NCBI GenBank assembly: GCA_050250915.1
Contig: JBFWNT010000020.1
Location: 1 to 64,000, forward strand
Origin: Miltoncostaea sp050250915
GTDB taxonomy: Bacteria > Actinomycetota > Thermoleophilia > Miltoncostaeales > Miltoncostaeaceae
DNA length: 64,000 nucleotides
Reading direction: 5' to 3'
Shown here: one piece after another, positions 1-8,206 of the stretch
Layout of the letters: the number at the start of each line of letters is the position of its first letter
How positions within the stretch are numbered: position 1 is the stretch's first letter
The notes under the pieces: model-generated
The model's database searches: none
Seen by the model: the letters and a program-made list of their open reading frames with translations, nothing else
What the model was told of the DNA's origin: nothing
Position numbers and translations under genes: made by a program

Positions 1-1
1 C

Positions 2-127
2 AGCACCCACCGCACCCGAGCCCTCCCAGGCTGGGTGCGCTGGTACAACCGACGCCGACCCCACAGCTCCCTCGGCGGCCTACCGCCGATCAGCCGTGTC
101 GCGCAGGTCCGTGGCTACTTCACCTAG
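2..127 (+). mobile_element. 3' end of an IS481-type transposase (partial)
   Basis: An open frame enters from the left edge and ends at TAG 125-127, giving 41 residues. They contain the C-terminal signature of IS481/IS3-like DDE transposases: W-x2-W-Y-N-x3-RPH-x2-LGG-x2-P-x-x-R, followed by RVAQVRGYF. The catalytic DDE residues would lie outside the window. The stop codon overlaps the stop of the convergent gene on the other strand, and I see no obvious terminal inverted repeat just after it. Either the right end of the element is missing or the repeat is degenerate. The family call rests on the motif alone; whether the element is intact cannot be judged here. Confidence 0.75.
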
Positions 128-2855
128 CGGCGGACCCAGGCCCTGCGGACGGCGACCGCGCCGGTCACCGACCGGAAGCGGGCGGTGAACCGCACCTTCC
201 GCAGAGGGAAGGGCCGGGTCATCGTGATCCTGCAGGTCGCGACCTCGCGGGCGGCGACCCGGCCGATGGCGCAGCGCCCCGCCACCCACGGGCCCGCGAT
301 GGCGGTGAAGCGCAGGGTGCCGCGGCGGCCGCCCACCTGGACCTTCGCCAGGATCACCCTCGGGCCGACGTGGCCGGTGCGGATCCGTGAGAGGGCCCGC
401 CGGCCCGCGACCACGCGGCCGGCGATGCCGTGCGCCGCGGTGCGGTGGGGCTTCCTCGGCCGGGCGCCAGCCGCGGAGGCGCCGGCGCCCGGGCCGGCCG
501 GGGCGTTGCTGACCGCGCCGCCCGCGCCCGTCGCGGTGTCGCCGACGGTCAGGGTCGCGGCGTCGGTGACCGCGGTGCCCGCGCTGTTGCTGAACACGGC
601 GCGGTAGCGGTTGTGGTTCTGGTTCGGGGCCACGCCGCTGAGGGTCAGCGTGGTGGCGTTGGCCTCGGGGATGTCGGTGTAGCTCCCGCCCCCGTTGGTC
701 GACAGCTGCCACTGCACGGCCGGAGTGGGCGCGCCCGTGGCGGCCGCGGTCAGGGAGACGGTGGCGCCGACCGTCACCGCGTGGCTGACCGGCTGGGTGA
801 TGACCCGCGGCGCGACGGCGGTGGCGCTGACCGTGAGCGTCGCGGCGGACGTGGTGGCGGTGCCGGCGCTGTTGGTGAACACGGCCCGGTACCGGTTGCC
901 GCTCTGGCCGAGTGTCGCCCCGGTGAGGATGAACGTGGTCGTGGTGGCGCCGCTGACGTTGGTGAAGCTCGCGCCGTTGTCGGTCGACACCTGCCACTGC
1001 ACCGTCGGGACGGGGATGCCGGACGCCACGGCGGTGAAGGTGGCGCTGCCGGCGACCACGACGCTCCGGTCGGCGGGCTGGGTCGTGACCTGCGGCTTGG
1101 TGGGCGCGGTGACGGTGACGGAGGCCGTGCCGGTGGCGCCGCTGGCCGCGTTGGTGGCGCGCACGGTGGCGTGGCCGCCCGACGGCACCGTGGCGGGGGC
1201 GGTGTAGACGCCGGACGCGTCGACCGTGCCGTTGCCCGCGCCCCCGTCCACGCTCCAGCTGACGCCCCCGGAGGCGTTCTGGACGGTGGCGGTGAACTGC
1301 TTGGCGCTCCCCACGAGGACGGTCGCGGTGGCCGGGGTGACGGTCACCGCCGGGGGCGGGGGCCCGCTGTCGCCGATCCCGCCCATGTCGGCGAGCATGG
1401 TGTTGGTGAAGGCGACCAGCCGGGGATCGGCGGCTCCGGAGTCTCCGCTCCAGCGCCAGCCGTCCAGGCCCCACGCGAACTGGAGGGTGCCGGCGGCGAA
1501 CACCTTCGCCCCGGACGGGGCCGTGTACCGGACGCCGTCGGCGGTGGGCCAGCCGCTGGCCTGCCAGCGGAACAGCCGCGTGAGCGGCGGCGTCGCGCAG
1601 CCGGGGGTGATCTGGTCCCACTCGTACCCCAGCATGTCGGTCACCGCGGCACCGGCGCCGAAGCCGCTCCCCGCGAACCAGGGATCCCCCAGGGAGGCGT
1701 CGTCCACGAACATGTCGTCGCTGGTGCCGAGCGGCCAGCTGGTGTTGTTGTACTGCACGCCGATCAGCTGGCACTCCGGACGCCCGACGTTGCGGAACTG
1801 GTCGGTCTTCAGCGCCGGATCCGAGATCGGGTCGGCGTTCGACTTGTAGCCGACGAGGGTGCGGCCGCCGTCGGTGTAGCGCACCTGCCAGTAGCCGAGG
1901 TTCGCCCCCAGGAACGCCAGGTTCTGCCCCGCGTCCCGCGCGGCCTCCAGGGCGTCGCGATGCTCCTTGCTCCAGTACTCGCCGTGGCCCATCGTCATCA
2001 CGACGCGGTGGCCGGCCAGGATTCCGGGGCGTGACGACACGTCCCAGTCGGTGATGTACGACACGTCCAGGTTCTCGCGCTCCAGGAAACGGACGAGGGG
2101 TACTCGTCGTAGCGCCAGTTCTGGATCTCGACGCCCTCGGCCCACGGCTTTTCGAATGTGACCTGCGACGCCTGGACGCCGTCGACGCTGTGGTTGTCGT
2201 ACAGCGACTTGCCGCCCCACCCGTTGTAGGCCGCCCAGGTGTTGACCGGGACGATCACCACGATCTTCGACGTGTTCGGGTTGGGTGCCCGGATCACGAA
2301 CGGCAGGCGCCGGACCGTCCCGGCCCCCGTCCCCGACGTGATGTGGAGCGCCGCCATGTAGGTGCCGCTCGGCCAGCTGGAGGGGACCGTGATGGAGTCG
2401 GTCGTCGACCAGTTCGGCTCCACCATCCCGGTCGTCGGGTCCGGCGCCGGGGGCAGCGGCTGGGTCACGCCCGCCTGGTCGCCCGAGCACGACGGCAGGC
2501 ACGAGATGAGCCGCGCCCCGTCCCCGTCGTACCAGCCCAGGCGGTAGAACTCGACGCGGTAGCGGACTCCGGGCACCGTGCCCACGTGCAGGTCCATCCG
2601 GTCGCCGGGGGCGGCGCTCAAGGGCCAGATCCACCCGTCGATGCTGGTGACCCGCCCGGCGTACTGGTCGGCGGCCGTGCCCACCGGCGCCGTCCCCATG
2701 TACCAGCCGGGCGTCCCCGGCAGGGCGTTCTCGGTCGGCACCGGCCCCGTGTCCGCGCGACCCACCGCCGGCAGGGCCAGCAGCGTGGCCGCGGCGATCG
2801 CGGCGAGCGCCGCGATGAGGGCCACGCGTGGCCCGAACCTGATGCGACCGTCCAT
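124..2855 (-). pseudogene. Secreted N,N-dimethylformamidase-beta-like protein with Ig-like domains, frameshifted
   Basis: The ATG at 2855 follows a G-rich Shine-Dalgarno and begins a signal peptide (hydrophobic run about residues 10-30, AVGRADT near the cleavage region). The body reads as the domain related to the large subunit of N,N-dimethylformamidase, with GHGEYWSKEHRDAL and FLGANLGYWQVRY. Three Ig-like modules follow (for example TVTPATATVLVG and TTQPADRSVVVAG), then a basic tail. The frame breaks at 2097-2100: after YDEYP, the next frame continues with LVRFLEREN. One extra C in the minus-strand C4 run restores a single frame of about 910 residues. This is either a recent inactivation or a homopolymer sequencing error; the clean reading on both sides favours a very recent event or an error. 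The enzymatic activity is not predictable; similar domains occur in actinobacterial cell-surface proteins. Confidence 0.7.
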
Positions 2856-3038
2856 GTCCCACCCCCTGCCGTATCGGTGGCGTGGGTGGGCGACCGCGCC
2901 AGAGCTACGAAGTCGCCATCCATGGAACGACGGCGGGCCCTGCGGGGCACCGGTCGTCCGGGGGGTCCGGGGCCCGTCGCGGGGACGGTGCGCCGGATTC
3001 GGGGGAGCGTGCGCAACTGGCCGTCCGGACGGACGGCG

Positions 3039-3944
3039 TCAGACCGGTTCGGGCTCCCGCTCCGGGTCCGGTTCGGGTTCCGGCTCGGCCTGGGAGGTGT
3101 CCGTCCCTTCGCGCTCCTGCTCGTGCTGAGCCAGGGCGATGGCGCACAGGGCGGCGGCCACGAGGGCGCCGACGGCGACCGACTTGCGCGCGAGGCCGCC
3201 GGCGAGGCGCTCCTCCAGGATCACGATGCCGACGATCGACGCGACGACGGGGTTGGCGAGCGAGGTCGTCGCCACCGCCGGCGCGAGCTGCCCGGTGGCG
3301 AGGGCGCCCTGCTGGATGAGGAACGCCGCGACGCCCATCACCACGAGCGCCCAGGCCCGCCAGTCGCCGAGCACGACGGACAGGCCCTCGTCGAGCTCCT
3401 CGACGACGGGTTTCGCGAGGGACGCGGACATGCCGAAGAGCATCCCGGCCACGGTCCCGAGCGCCGCGGCCCGCCGGGGGGGCCGCGCCCCCCGCCCGAA
3501 GAGCATGACCCCGGTGGCGAGGATGATCACGATGACGCTGCTGACGGCCCACTTCCAGTCGGCGGCGTCGTCCACGCCGGCGGCGGGGTCGCCGACGACG
3601 ATGAACACCGCGAGCGCCGCCACCACCCCCGCGGCGGCCGCCCAGTCGCGGCGCGTGACCACCTGGTGGGTGAGCAGCACGCCGAGCGGCAGCGCGAACA
3701 CGATGGTGCTGACGAGGAGCGGCTGGATGATGACGAGCCGCCCCTTGTCGAGCGCGGCTCCCTGCACGGCGTAGCCGCCGAGGAGGGCCGCCGACCCGAG
3801 AAGCCACGGGACGCTCGTCAGGAGGCCCAGGAAGAACCCGATGCTCATCCCGCCCCCGCCGCCCGTGACGGCGCCCTTCTGCTGGAGCACCGCCGCCAGG
3901 GCGAAGAGGAACGCCGCGACGATCGCGAGGGCGTCGGCCGACAT
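3039..3944 (-). CDS. DMT-superfamily permease (EamA/NIPA-like)
   Basis: The protein has about nine or ten hydrophobic helices, starting with MSADALAIVAAFLFALAAVL. It is arranged as two related halves, typical of drug/metabolite transporters; the second half ends with NPVVASIVGIVILEERL, the usual C-terminal signature. It sits in the cytoplasmic membrane and the substrate is unknown. I chose the ATG at 3944 because the 33 residues upstream of it are Arg/Pro-rich and unlike a membrane protein. The C-terminal tail is acidic with E-P repeats (EPEPEPDPEREPEPV) and probably cytoplasmic. It stands alone, about 180 bp from the frameshifted secreted gene. The 156 bp on its other side, before vapC, hold nothing I recognise. 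Confidence 0.8.
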   Translation of the reverse strand: MSADALAIVAAFLFALAAVLQQKGAVTGGGGGMSIGFFLGLLTSVPWLLGSAALLGGYAVQGAALDKGRLVIIQPLLVSTIVFALPLGVLLTHQVVTRRDWAAAAGVVAALAVFIVVGDPAAGVDDAADWKWAVSSVIVIILATGVMLFGRGARPPRRAAALGTVAGMLFGMSASLAKPVVEELDEGLSVVLGDWRAWALVVMGVAAFLIQQGALATGQLAPAVATTSLANPVVASIVGIVILEERLAGGLARKSVAVGALVAAALCAIALAQHEQEREGTDTSQAEPEPEPDPEREPEPV

Positions 3945-4100
3945 CAGCCGGGCACGACGGGGGTCGGGCGGAGCGCGGGCACGCGCCGGGTCGTCCTGTC
4001 CGTCACGCGGCGAGGCTACCCAACGCCGGATCCCCGGGTCCATCGTCCGATCGGGGCGATGCCGCGCGCCGGCCGGCGACCCGGCCCACCTGGCACCCGG

Positions 4101-4487
4101 TCAGTCGCCGCGGACGACGAGGACCTCGCACGCCACCCCGGGCGCGCCCGCCAGGCGGCGGTCGGCGGTGACGAGTGGGCAGCCGAGCCGCTCCGCGAGC
4201 GCGACGTGGAGCGCGTCATACGCCCTGAGGACGTCGCGAAGCGCCCAGACACGGCTCATGAGCGCGGCGGCGTCGTGGCGGCGCACCGGCAGATGGACCC
4301 ATCGCCTCAGGCGGTCCTCCGCGGTGTCGGCCGTCACCACGCCGCGGATCACGAGCATCCGCAGGGCCTGCGCGACCTCCGCGTCGATCAGGTGGGGCGC
4401 CTCGACGGCCTCGCTCGTGACGATCCTGATCGCCTCCGGGACCCCGTCGAGCGCTTCGACGACGAAGGAGGCGTCAGCGACGATCAC
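4101..4487 (-). CDS. vapC: PIN-domain ribonuclease toxin of a VapBC pair
   Basis: This 128-residue PIN domain carries the expected acidic set: D5 in MIVADASFVVEAL, E in IDAEVAQAL, and the paired aspartates in YDALHVALAERLGCPLVTADRRL. Such residues bind Mg2+ and cut RNA, commonly tRNA or rRNA. The start overlaps the end of the upstream ribbon-helix-helix gene by 14 bp, the usual coupled antitoxin-toxin order. A housekeeping PIN nuclease is less likely because of that overlap. The pair occupies the slot downstream of recA where recX is often found. Target and activity are unknown. Confidence 0.85.
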   Translation of the reverse strand: MIVADASFVVEALDGVPEAIRIVTSEAVEAPHLIDAEVAQALRMLVIRGVVTADTAEDRLRRWVHLPVRRHDAAALMSRVWALRDVLRAYDALHVALAERLGCPLVTADRRLAGAPGVACEVLVVRGD

Positions 4488-4698
4488 GTTCGTCGCGACC
4501 GGCCCTGAGGTCCGCGATGACGTCGTCGATGCCGAGCCGGGGAAGATCCGCGAGGAGCGCGGCGGTCCGCGCCCTGCGGGACGCGTGGGTGAGCTCCTTC
4601 ACGACGGCGGCGTTCAAGGACAGCCCTTCGGCGGCGGCGAGCGCCTCGAGGTCCTTCGCGACGCCGTCCGGGACGTTCCTGATGTAGAGCGTTCGCAT
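4474..4698 (-). CDS. vapB: Ribbon-helix-helix antitoxin of the VapBC pair
   Basis: The product is a short acidic protein of about 74 residues that begins MRTLYIRNVPDGV. It continues with LEALAAAEGLSLNAAVVKEL, the pattern of FitA/VapB-type ribbon-helix-helix DNA-binding domains, while the C-terminal half (LPRLGIDDVIADLRAG) would wrap the toxin. Family logic says it binds VapC and represses its own promoter. In-frame ATGs at 4707 and 4722 are possible; I chose 4698 because the beta strand LYIRN normally begins two or three residues after the start. No clear Shine-Dalgarno is visible. Confidence 0.75.
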   Translation of the reverse strand: MRTLYIRNVPDGVAKDLEALAAAEGLSLNAAVVKELTHASRRARTAALLADLPRLGIDDVIADLRAGRDERDRR

Positions 4699-4768
4699 GA
4701 CGGTCATGCCAGCAATCTGCAAGCAGGGATCGGGCCAGCCCGTGCGGGGCCGGCCCGCCCCGCCGGAT

Positions 4769-5863
4769 CTACTTCGCCGCCGCCAGCTTGGGCGGGTCGG
4801 CCGGGGTCTCCTCCGGCTCCAGGATCTCCCCCGTCTCGGGGTCGAAGGCCGGCCCGGCCTCGGACTGGCCCACGGGCCCGCCGCCGACGCCCGCGTCGGC
4901 GCGGATCTGCGCCTCCAGGCGCTCGGCGATGTCCGTGTTCTCCTTCAGGAACGCACGGGCGGCGTGGCGGCCCTGGCCGAGGCGCTCCTCGCCGAACGAG
5001 AAGTAGGCGCCGCTCTTCTGGACCATCCCGCGCTCCACCCCGAGGTCGAGCAGGTTGCCCTCGTGGGAGATCCCCTCGCCGTAGATGATGTCGAACTCCG
5101 CCTGGCGGAACGGCGGCGCCACCTTGTTCTTCACGATCTTCACCCGCGCCCGGTTGCCCACCGCCTCGGTGCCCTCCTTGAGGGTCTCGATGCGGCGGAT
5201 GTCGAGCCGGACGGACGCGTAGAACTTCAGCGCCCGGCCACCCGGGGTGGTCTCCGGCGAGCCGAACATGACGCCGATCTTCTCGCGGAGCTGGTTGGTG
5301 AAGATGCAGATGGTGCCGGCGCGGTTCAGGTTGCCGGCCAGCTTCCGCAGCGCCTGCGACATGAGGCGGGCCTGGAGGCCGACGTGGGTGTCCCCCATCT
5401 CGCCCTCGATCTCCGCCTTCGGCACGAGCGCCGCGACCGAGTCGATCGCGACGATGTCGAGGGCGGCGGAGCGGACGAGGAGGTCGGCGATCTCGAGCGC
5501 CTGCTCCCCGTGGTCGGGCTGGGAGACGAGCAGCTCGTCGACGTCCACGCCGATCCGCTTGGCGTAGGCGGGGTCCATCGCGTGCTCGGCGTCGATGAAC
5601 GCGCACAGGCCGCCGCGCTTCTGGGCCTGGGCGATGAGGTGGTACAGGAGCGTGGTCTTGCCGGAGCTCTCCGGGCCGTACACCTCGACGATGCGGCCCC
5701 GGGGGATCCCGCCGATGCCGAGGGCGATGTCCAGCGCCAGCGAGCCGGTGGGCACGGCGGACACCTCGTTCATCACGGTGTCGCCCATCCGCATGATGGA
5801 GCCCTTGCCGAACTGCCGCTCGATCTGTGCGACGGCCGAGCCGAGCGCCTCGTGCTTCTCCAC
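4769..5863 (-). CDS. recA: RecA recombinase
   Basis: RecA pairs homologous DNA and promotes LexA self-cleavage. The sequence has the Walker A loop GPESSGKTTL (about residue 64), the Walker B region LDIVAIDSVAALVPKAEIEG, loop L1 with MGDTHVGLQARLMSQALRK, and FTNQLREKIGVMFGSPETTPGGRALKFY. It has 364 residues, near the usual 340-350, with an acidic C-terminal tail (DPETGEILEPEETPADPP). There is no intein. The ATG at 5863 gives the canonical start MEKHEALGSAVAQIERQFGKG. A perfect LexA-type box lies about 100 bp upstream, so it is probably SOS-regulated. cinA precedes it on the same strand with a 143-bp gap holding the promoter, and no recX follows. Confidence 0.98.
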   Translation of the reverse strand: MEKHEALGSAVAQIERQFGKGSIMRMGDTVMNEVSAVPTGSLALDIALGIGGIPRGRIVEVYGPESSGKTTLLYHLIAQAQKRGGLCAFIDAEHAMDPAYAKRIGVDVDELLVSQPDHGEQALEIADLLVRSAALDIVAIDSVAALVPKAEIEGEMGDTHVGLQARLMSQALRKLAGNLNRAGTICIFTNQLREKIGVMFGSPETTPGGRALKFYASVRLDIRRIETLKEGTEAVGNRARVKIVKNKVAPPFRQAEFDIIYGEGISHEGNLLDLGVERGMVQKSGAYFSFGEERLGQGRHAARAFLKENTDIAERLEAQIRADAGVGGGPVGQSEAGPAFDPETGEILEPEETPADPPKLAAAK

Positions 5864-5934
5864 GGAGGGCCTCCCCCTCGAATGTTCCGGACATGCCCCG
5901 GACCCTGGGTGGGACCCGTCAGGCGACTACCGGG

Positions 5935-5974
5935 ATGATAGATCGAGGGTCGGCCGGAATGCGAACACGTGTTC
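5935..5974 (-). promoter_or_regulatory. recA promoter with LexA (SOS) box
   Basis: The perfect 12-bp palindrome GAACACGTGTTC at 5963-5974 matches the GAAC-N4-GTTC box used by Gram-positive and actinobacterial LexA. Reading toward recA, a TATCAT -10 element lies at 5940-5935, so the box overlaps the -35 region where LexA would block RNA polymerase. Transcription would start near 5928, leaving a leader of about 65 nt. The box matches the consensus exactly; the exact start site is inferred. Confidence 0.85.
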
Positions 5975-6006
5975 CCGCCGTTCGTGCCGGGGGCGTGCCG
6001 GAAGCG

Positions 6007-7275
6007 TCACCTCCGCCCGTACACCGCCGTGCCCGCCACCAGGGAGCGGTGCAGCAGGTGGAGCGCGCCCGCGACGGCCCGCTCGCGGATCGTGGCCCGG
6101 TCGCCGCCCCGGTCGTGCCGGGTGTGCCCCAGGCTCTCGCCGGGCCCCGCGATCCCGATGTAGACGAGCCCCACGGGCTTCTCCGCGGTCCCCCCGCCGG
6201 GGCCGGCGACCCCGGTGATGGAGACGCCCCAGTCGGCGCGGAGGGCGCGCCGGGCGCCGCGCGCCATCGCCTGGGCGCATTCGGCGGAGACCGCCCCGTC
6301 CACCGCGAGGATCCGCTCCGGCACCTCCAGCAGCTCCCGCTTCACGTCGTTGGCGTAGGCGATCACCCCGCCGCGGACGTACGCGGACGACCCGGGCCGC
6401 TCCGTGAGCCGGGCGCCGAGCAGCCCGCCGGTGCACGACTCGGCCACCGCGACGGTCTGGCCGGCGGCGAGGAGGCCCTCGGCGACCACGTCGTCGATGG
6501 TGCGCCCGTCGCGGCTGAACAGCTCCTCGGGCATGCGCTCGGCGATCCGCCCCTCCAGGGCGTCGGCCGCCCACTCGTCCCCCGGCCGCGCGCGGACCGT
6601 GACCTCCAGCTCCGCGGCGCGGGCGCAGATGCCGACCCGCAGACGCCCCCAGGCGTCGGGGTCGAACCCGTCGAGCTCCGCGATGAGCCGCGACTCGGGG
6701 ACCGCCCACAGGCGCAGGATCCGCTCGTGCGGCGCCTCCGCGCGCGCGAGGAGGCCCGCGAGCGGCTCCTCGGGCAGCGACTCCTCCCACATCCGCGCCA
6801 GCTCCCAGGGCGGGCCGGGCAGCACGACGATCACCGTCCCCTCGTGGACCAGCGCGCACCCGGGCGCCGTCCCTGGCGGCGTCAGCACCCGCGCCCCCTC
6901 GGGCAGGGTCGCCTGCTTCTCCTGGACGGACGCCCGGACGTCGGGCCGCCGGTACACCGCCAGGCTCTGCGCCTGCACCATGGCGAGCGCCTCCCCGCTG
7001 AGGCGCAGCGGCCGCCCGGTCACGCGCGCGACGGCCTCCATGGTGAGGTCGTCGTGGGTCGGCCCGAGGCCTCCCGTGACGCAGATCAGGTCGAACCCGG
7101 CGGCCAGCAGCCGCTCCAGTGCCCCGCCGATGGCGTCGAGGCCGTCGCCGACCATCTCGATCCGGTCCACGGCCACCCCGCGGGGGCCGAGGGAGCGGGA
7201 GAGGATGCCCGCGTTGCGCTCCTGGATGGCGCCGCGGAGGATCTCGTCGCCGGTGACCAGGATCGCCGCGCGCAC
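6007..7275 (-). CDS. cinA: CinA-like competence/damage-inducible protein with NMN amidohydrolase domain
   Basis: This two-domain protein has an N-terminal MoCF/COG1058 domain (MRAAILVTGDEILRG, VTGGLGPTHDDLT) and a C-terminal PncC-type deamidase domain (TVAVAESCTGGLLGARLTERPGSS, VSITGVAGPGGGTAEKPVGLVYIG). The family hydrolyses NMN to nicotinate mononucleotide, with an ADP-ribose pyrophosphatase activity in the N-terminal part of characterised members. At 422 residues it is full length. It follows rodZ after 4 bp and precedes recA, the conserved cinA-recA order. The SOS box lies in the cinA-recA gap and so should mainly control recA. Confidence 0.93.
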   Translation of the reverse strand: MRAAILVTGDEILRGAIQERNAGILSRSLGPRGVAVDRIEMVGDGLDAIGGALERLLAAGFDLICVTGGLGPTHDDLTMEAVARVTGRPLRLSGEALAMVQAQSLAVYRRPDVRASVQEKQATLPEGARVLTPPGTAPGCALVHEGTVIVVLPGPPWELARMWEESLPEEPLAGLLARAEAPHERILRLWAVPESRLIAELDGFDPDAWGRLRVGICARAAELEVTVRARPGDEWAADALEGRIAERMPEELFSRDGRTIDDVVAEGLLAAGQTVAVAESCTGGLLGARLTERPGSSAYVRGGVIAYANDVKRELLEVPERILAVDGAVSAECAQAMARGARRALRADWGVSITGVAGPGGGTAEKPVGLVYIGIAGPGESLGHTRHDRGGDRATIRERAVAGALHLLHRSLVAGTAVYGRR

Positions 7276-7279
7276 CGGG

Positions 7280-8131
7280 TCAGCCGACGCTCTTGACCTC
7301 CGTCGGCGTGATGATCCAGGTGCCGCTCTCGCTGCCGAGGTCCTTCCGCTTGCCGGCGACGGTCACGTCGAGCTCGGCCGGGTTGGCGGCGCGGAGGTAG
7401 ATCCCGTTGAGGACCTTGAACGTCTGCTGCGAGCCGGGCGCCAGGATGGCCTCGTAGACGAGGCGGCCCTTCGCGTTCTTGGCGCGCACCTGCACCCAGC
7501 ACCCGTTGGTGCCCGTACCGGTCAGGACGATCGGCGTCTTCTTGGCCCGCATCGGGCCCTCGGTGGAGGCCGTGTCCGGCTCGCTGACCACCGGGGCCAC
7601 CGGAGTGCTCGAGGACGAGGATGACGGGGACGAGGAGGTCGCCGGCGGCTCGGGCAGCGGGCCGCCCGTGTCGCCCGACCCGACGCCCAGCCAGACCAGC
7701 AGCGCGACGGCCATGACGCCGCCGATCGCCAGCCACAGGAGCTGGACCTCGGTGCGGCGGCGGCGACGGGGCCGCCCGCTGCGCCGGGGCGGCTCGCGGT
7801 CGCTGCCGCCGGTGCCCCCGCGGACGGGTCCCCCCCGCGCGGACGACCGTGCGCCGCGCGCGGAGCGCCCGCGGTCGGTGTCGGCGCCCGGCGCGTAGTC
7901 GCCGAAGCGCGACTCGTACTCGTCGAGGACGAGACGCCCGTCCAGGTCCAGGAAGTCGGCGTACGCGCGCAGGAAGCCGCGAACGTACGTGGGCGACGGC
8001 ATGAGGTCGAACTGCTCCTCCTCCATCGCGCGCAGGTACTTCGCGCGGATCTTGGTCTCCGCCTCGCAGTCGAGGATGTCGAGGCCGCGCCGCAGACGGG
8101 CCTCTCGGAGTGTGTTCCCGATTTCGAACAT
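7280..8131 (-). CDS. rodZ: RodZ-like membrane protein with HTH and DUF4115 domains
   Basis: The N-terminus is a RodZ-type helix-turn-helix (LREARLRRGLDILDCEAETKI, KYLRAMEEEQFDLMPSPTYVRGFLRAYADFL). A basic linker and a single membrane helix at about residues 130-152 (LLWLAIGGVMAVALLVWLGVG) follow. After an acidic Ser-rich periplasmic spacer comes a DUF4115 beta domain (GCWVQVRAKNAKGRLVYEAIL, GIYLRAANPAELDVTV). RodZ couples the cell-shape machinery to the membrane; in rod-less actinobacteria its role is less clear. It lies between ftsK and cinA, where pgsA often also occurs but is missing here. Confidence 0.88.
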   Translation of the reverse strand: MFEIGNTLREARLRRGLDILDCEAETKIRAKYLRAMEEEQFDLMPSPTYVRGFLRAYADFLDLDGRLVLDEYESRFGDYAPGADTDRGRSARGARSSARGGPVRGGTGGSDREPPRRSGRPRRRRRTEVQLLWLAIGGVMAVALLVWLGVGSGDTGGPLPEPPATSSSPSSSSSSTPVAPVVSEPDTASTEGPMRAKKTPIVLTGTGTNGCWVQVRAKNAKGRLVYEAILAPGSQQTFKVLNGIYLRAANPAELDVTVAGKRKDLGSESGTWIITPTEVKSVG

Positions 8132-8206
8132 GGGCTGGTTGCAGGCAGAAACAGTCCGCCCGCCGGCGGGAGGCTAGCCGAGCCGCGGTGACCCATGCAA
8201 GCGGGG

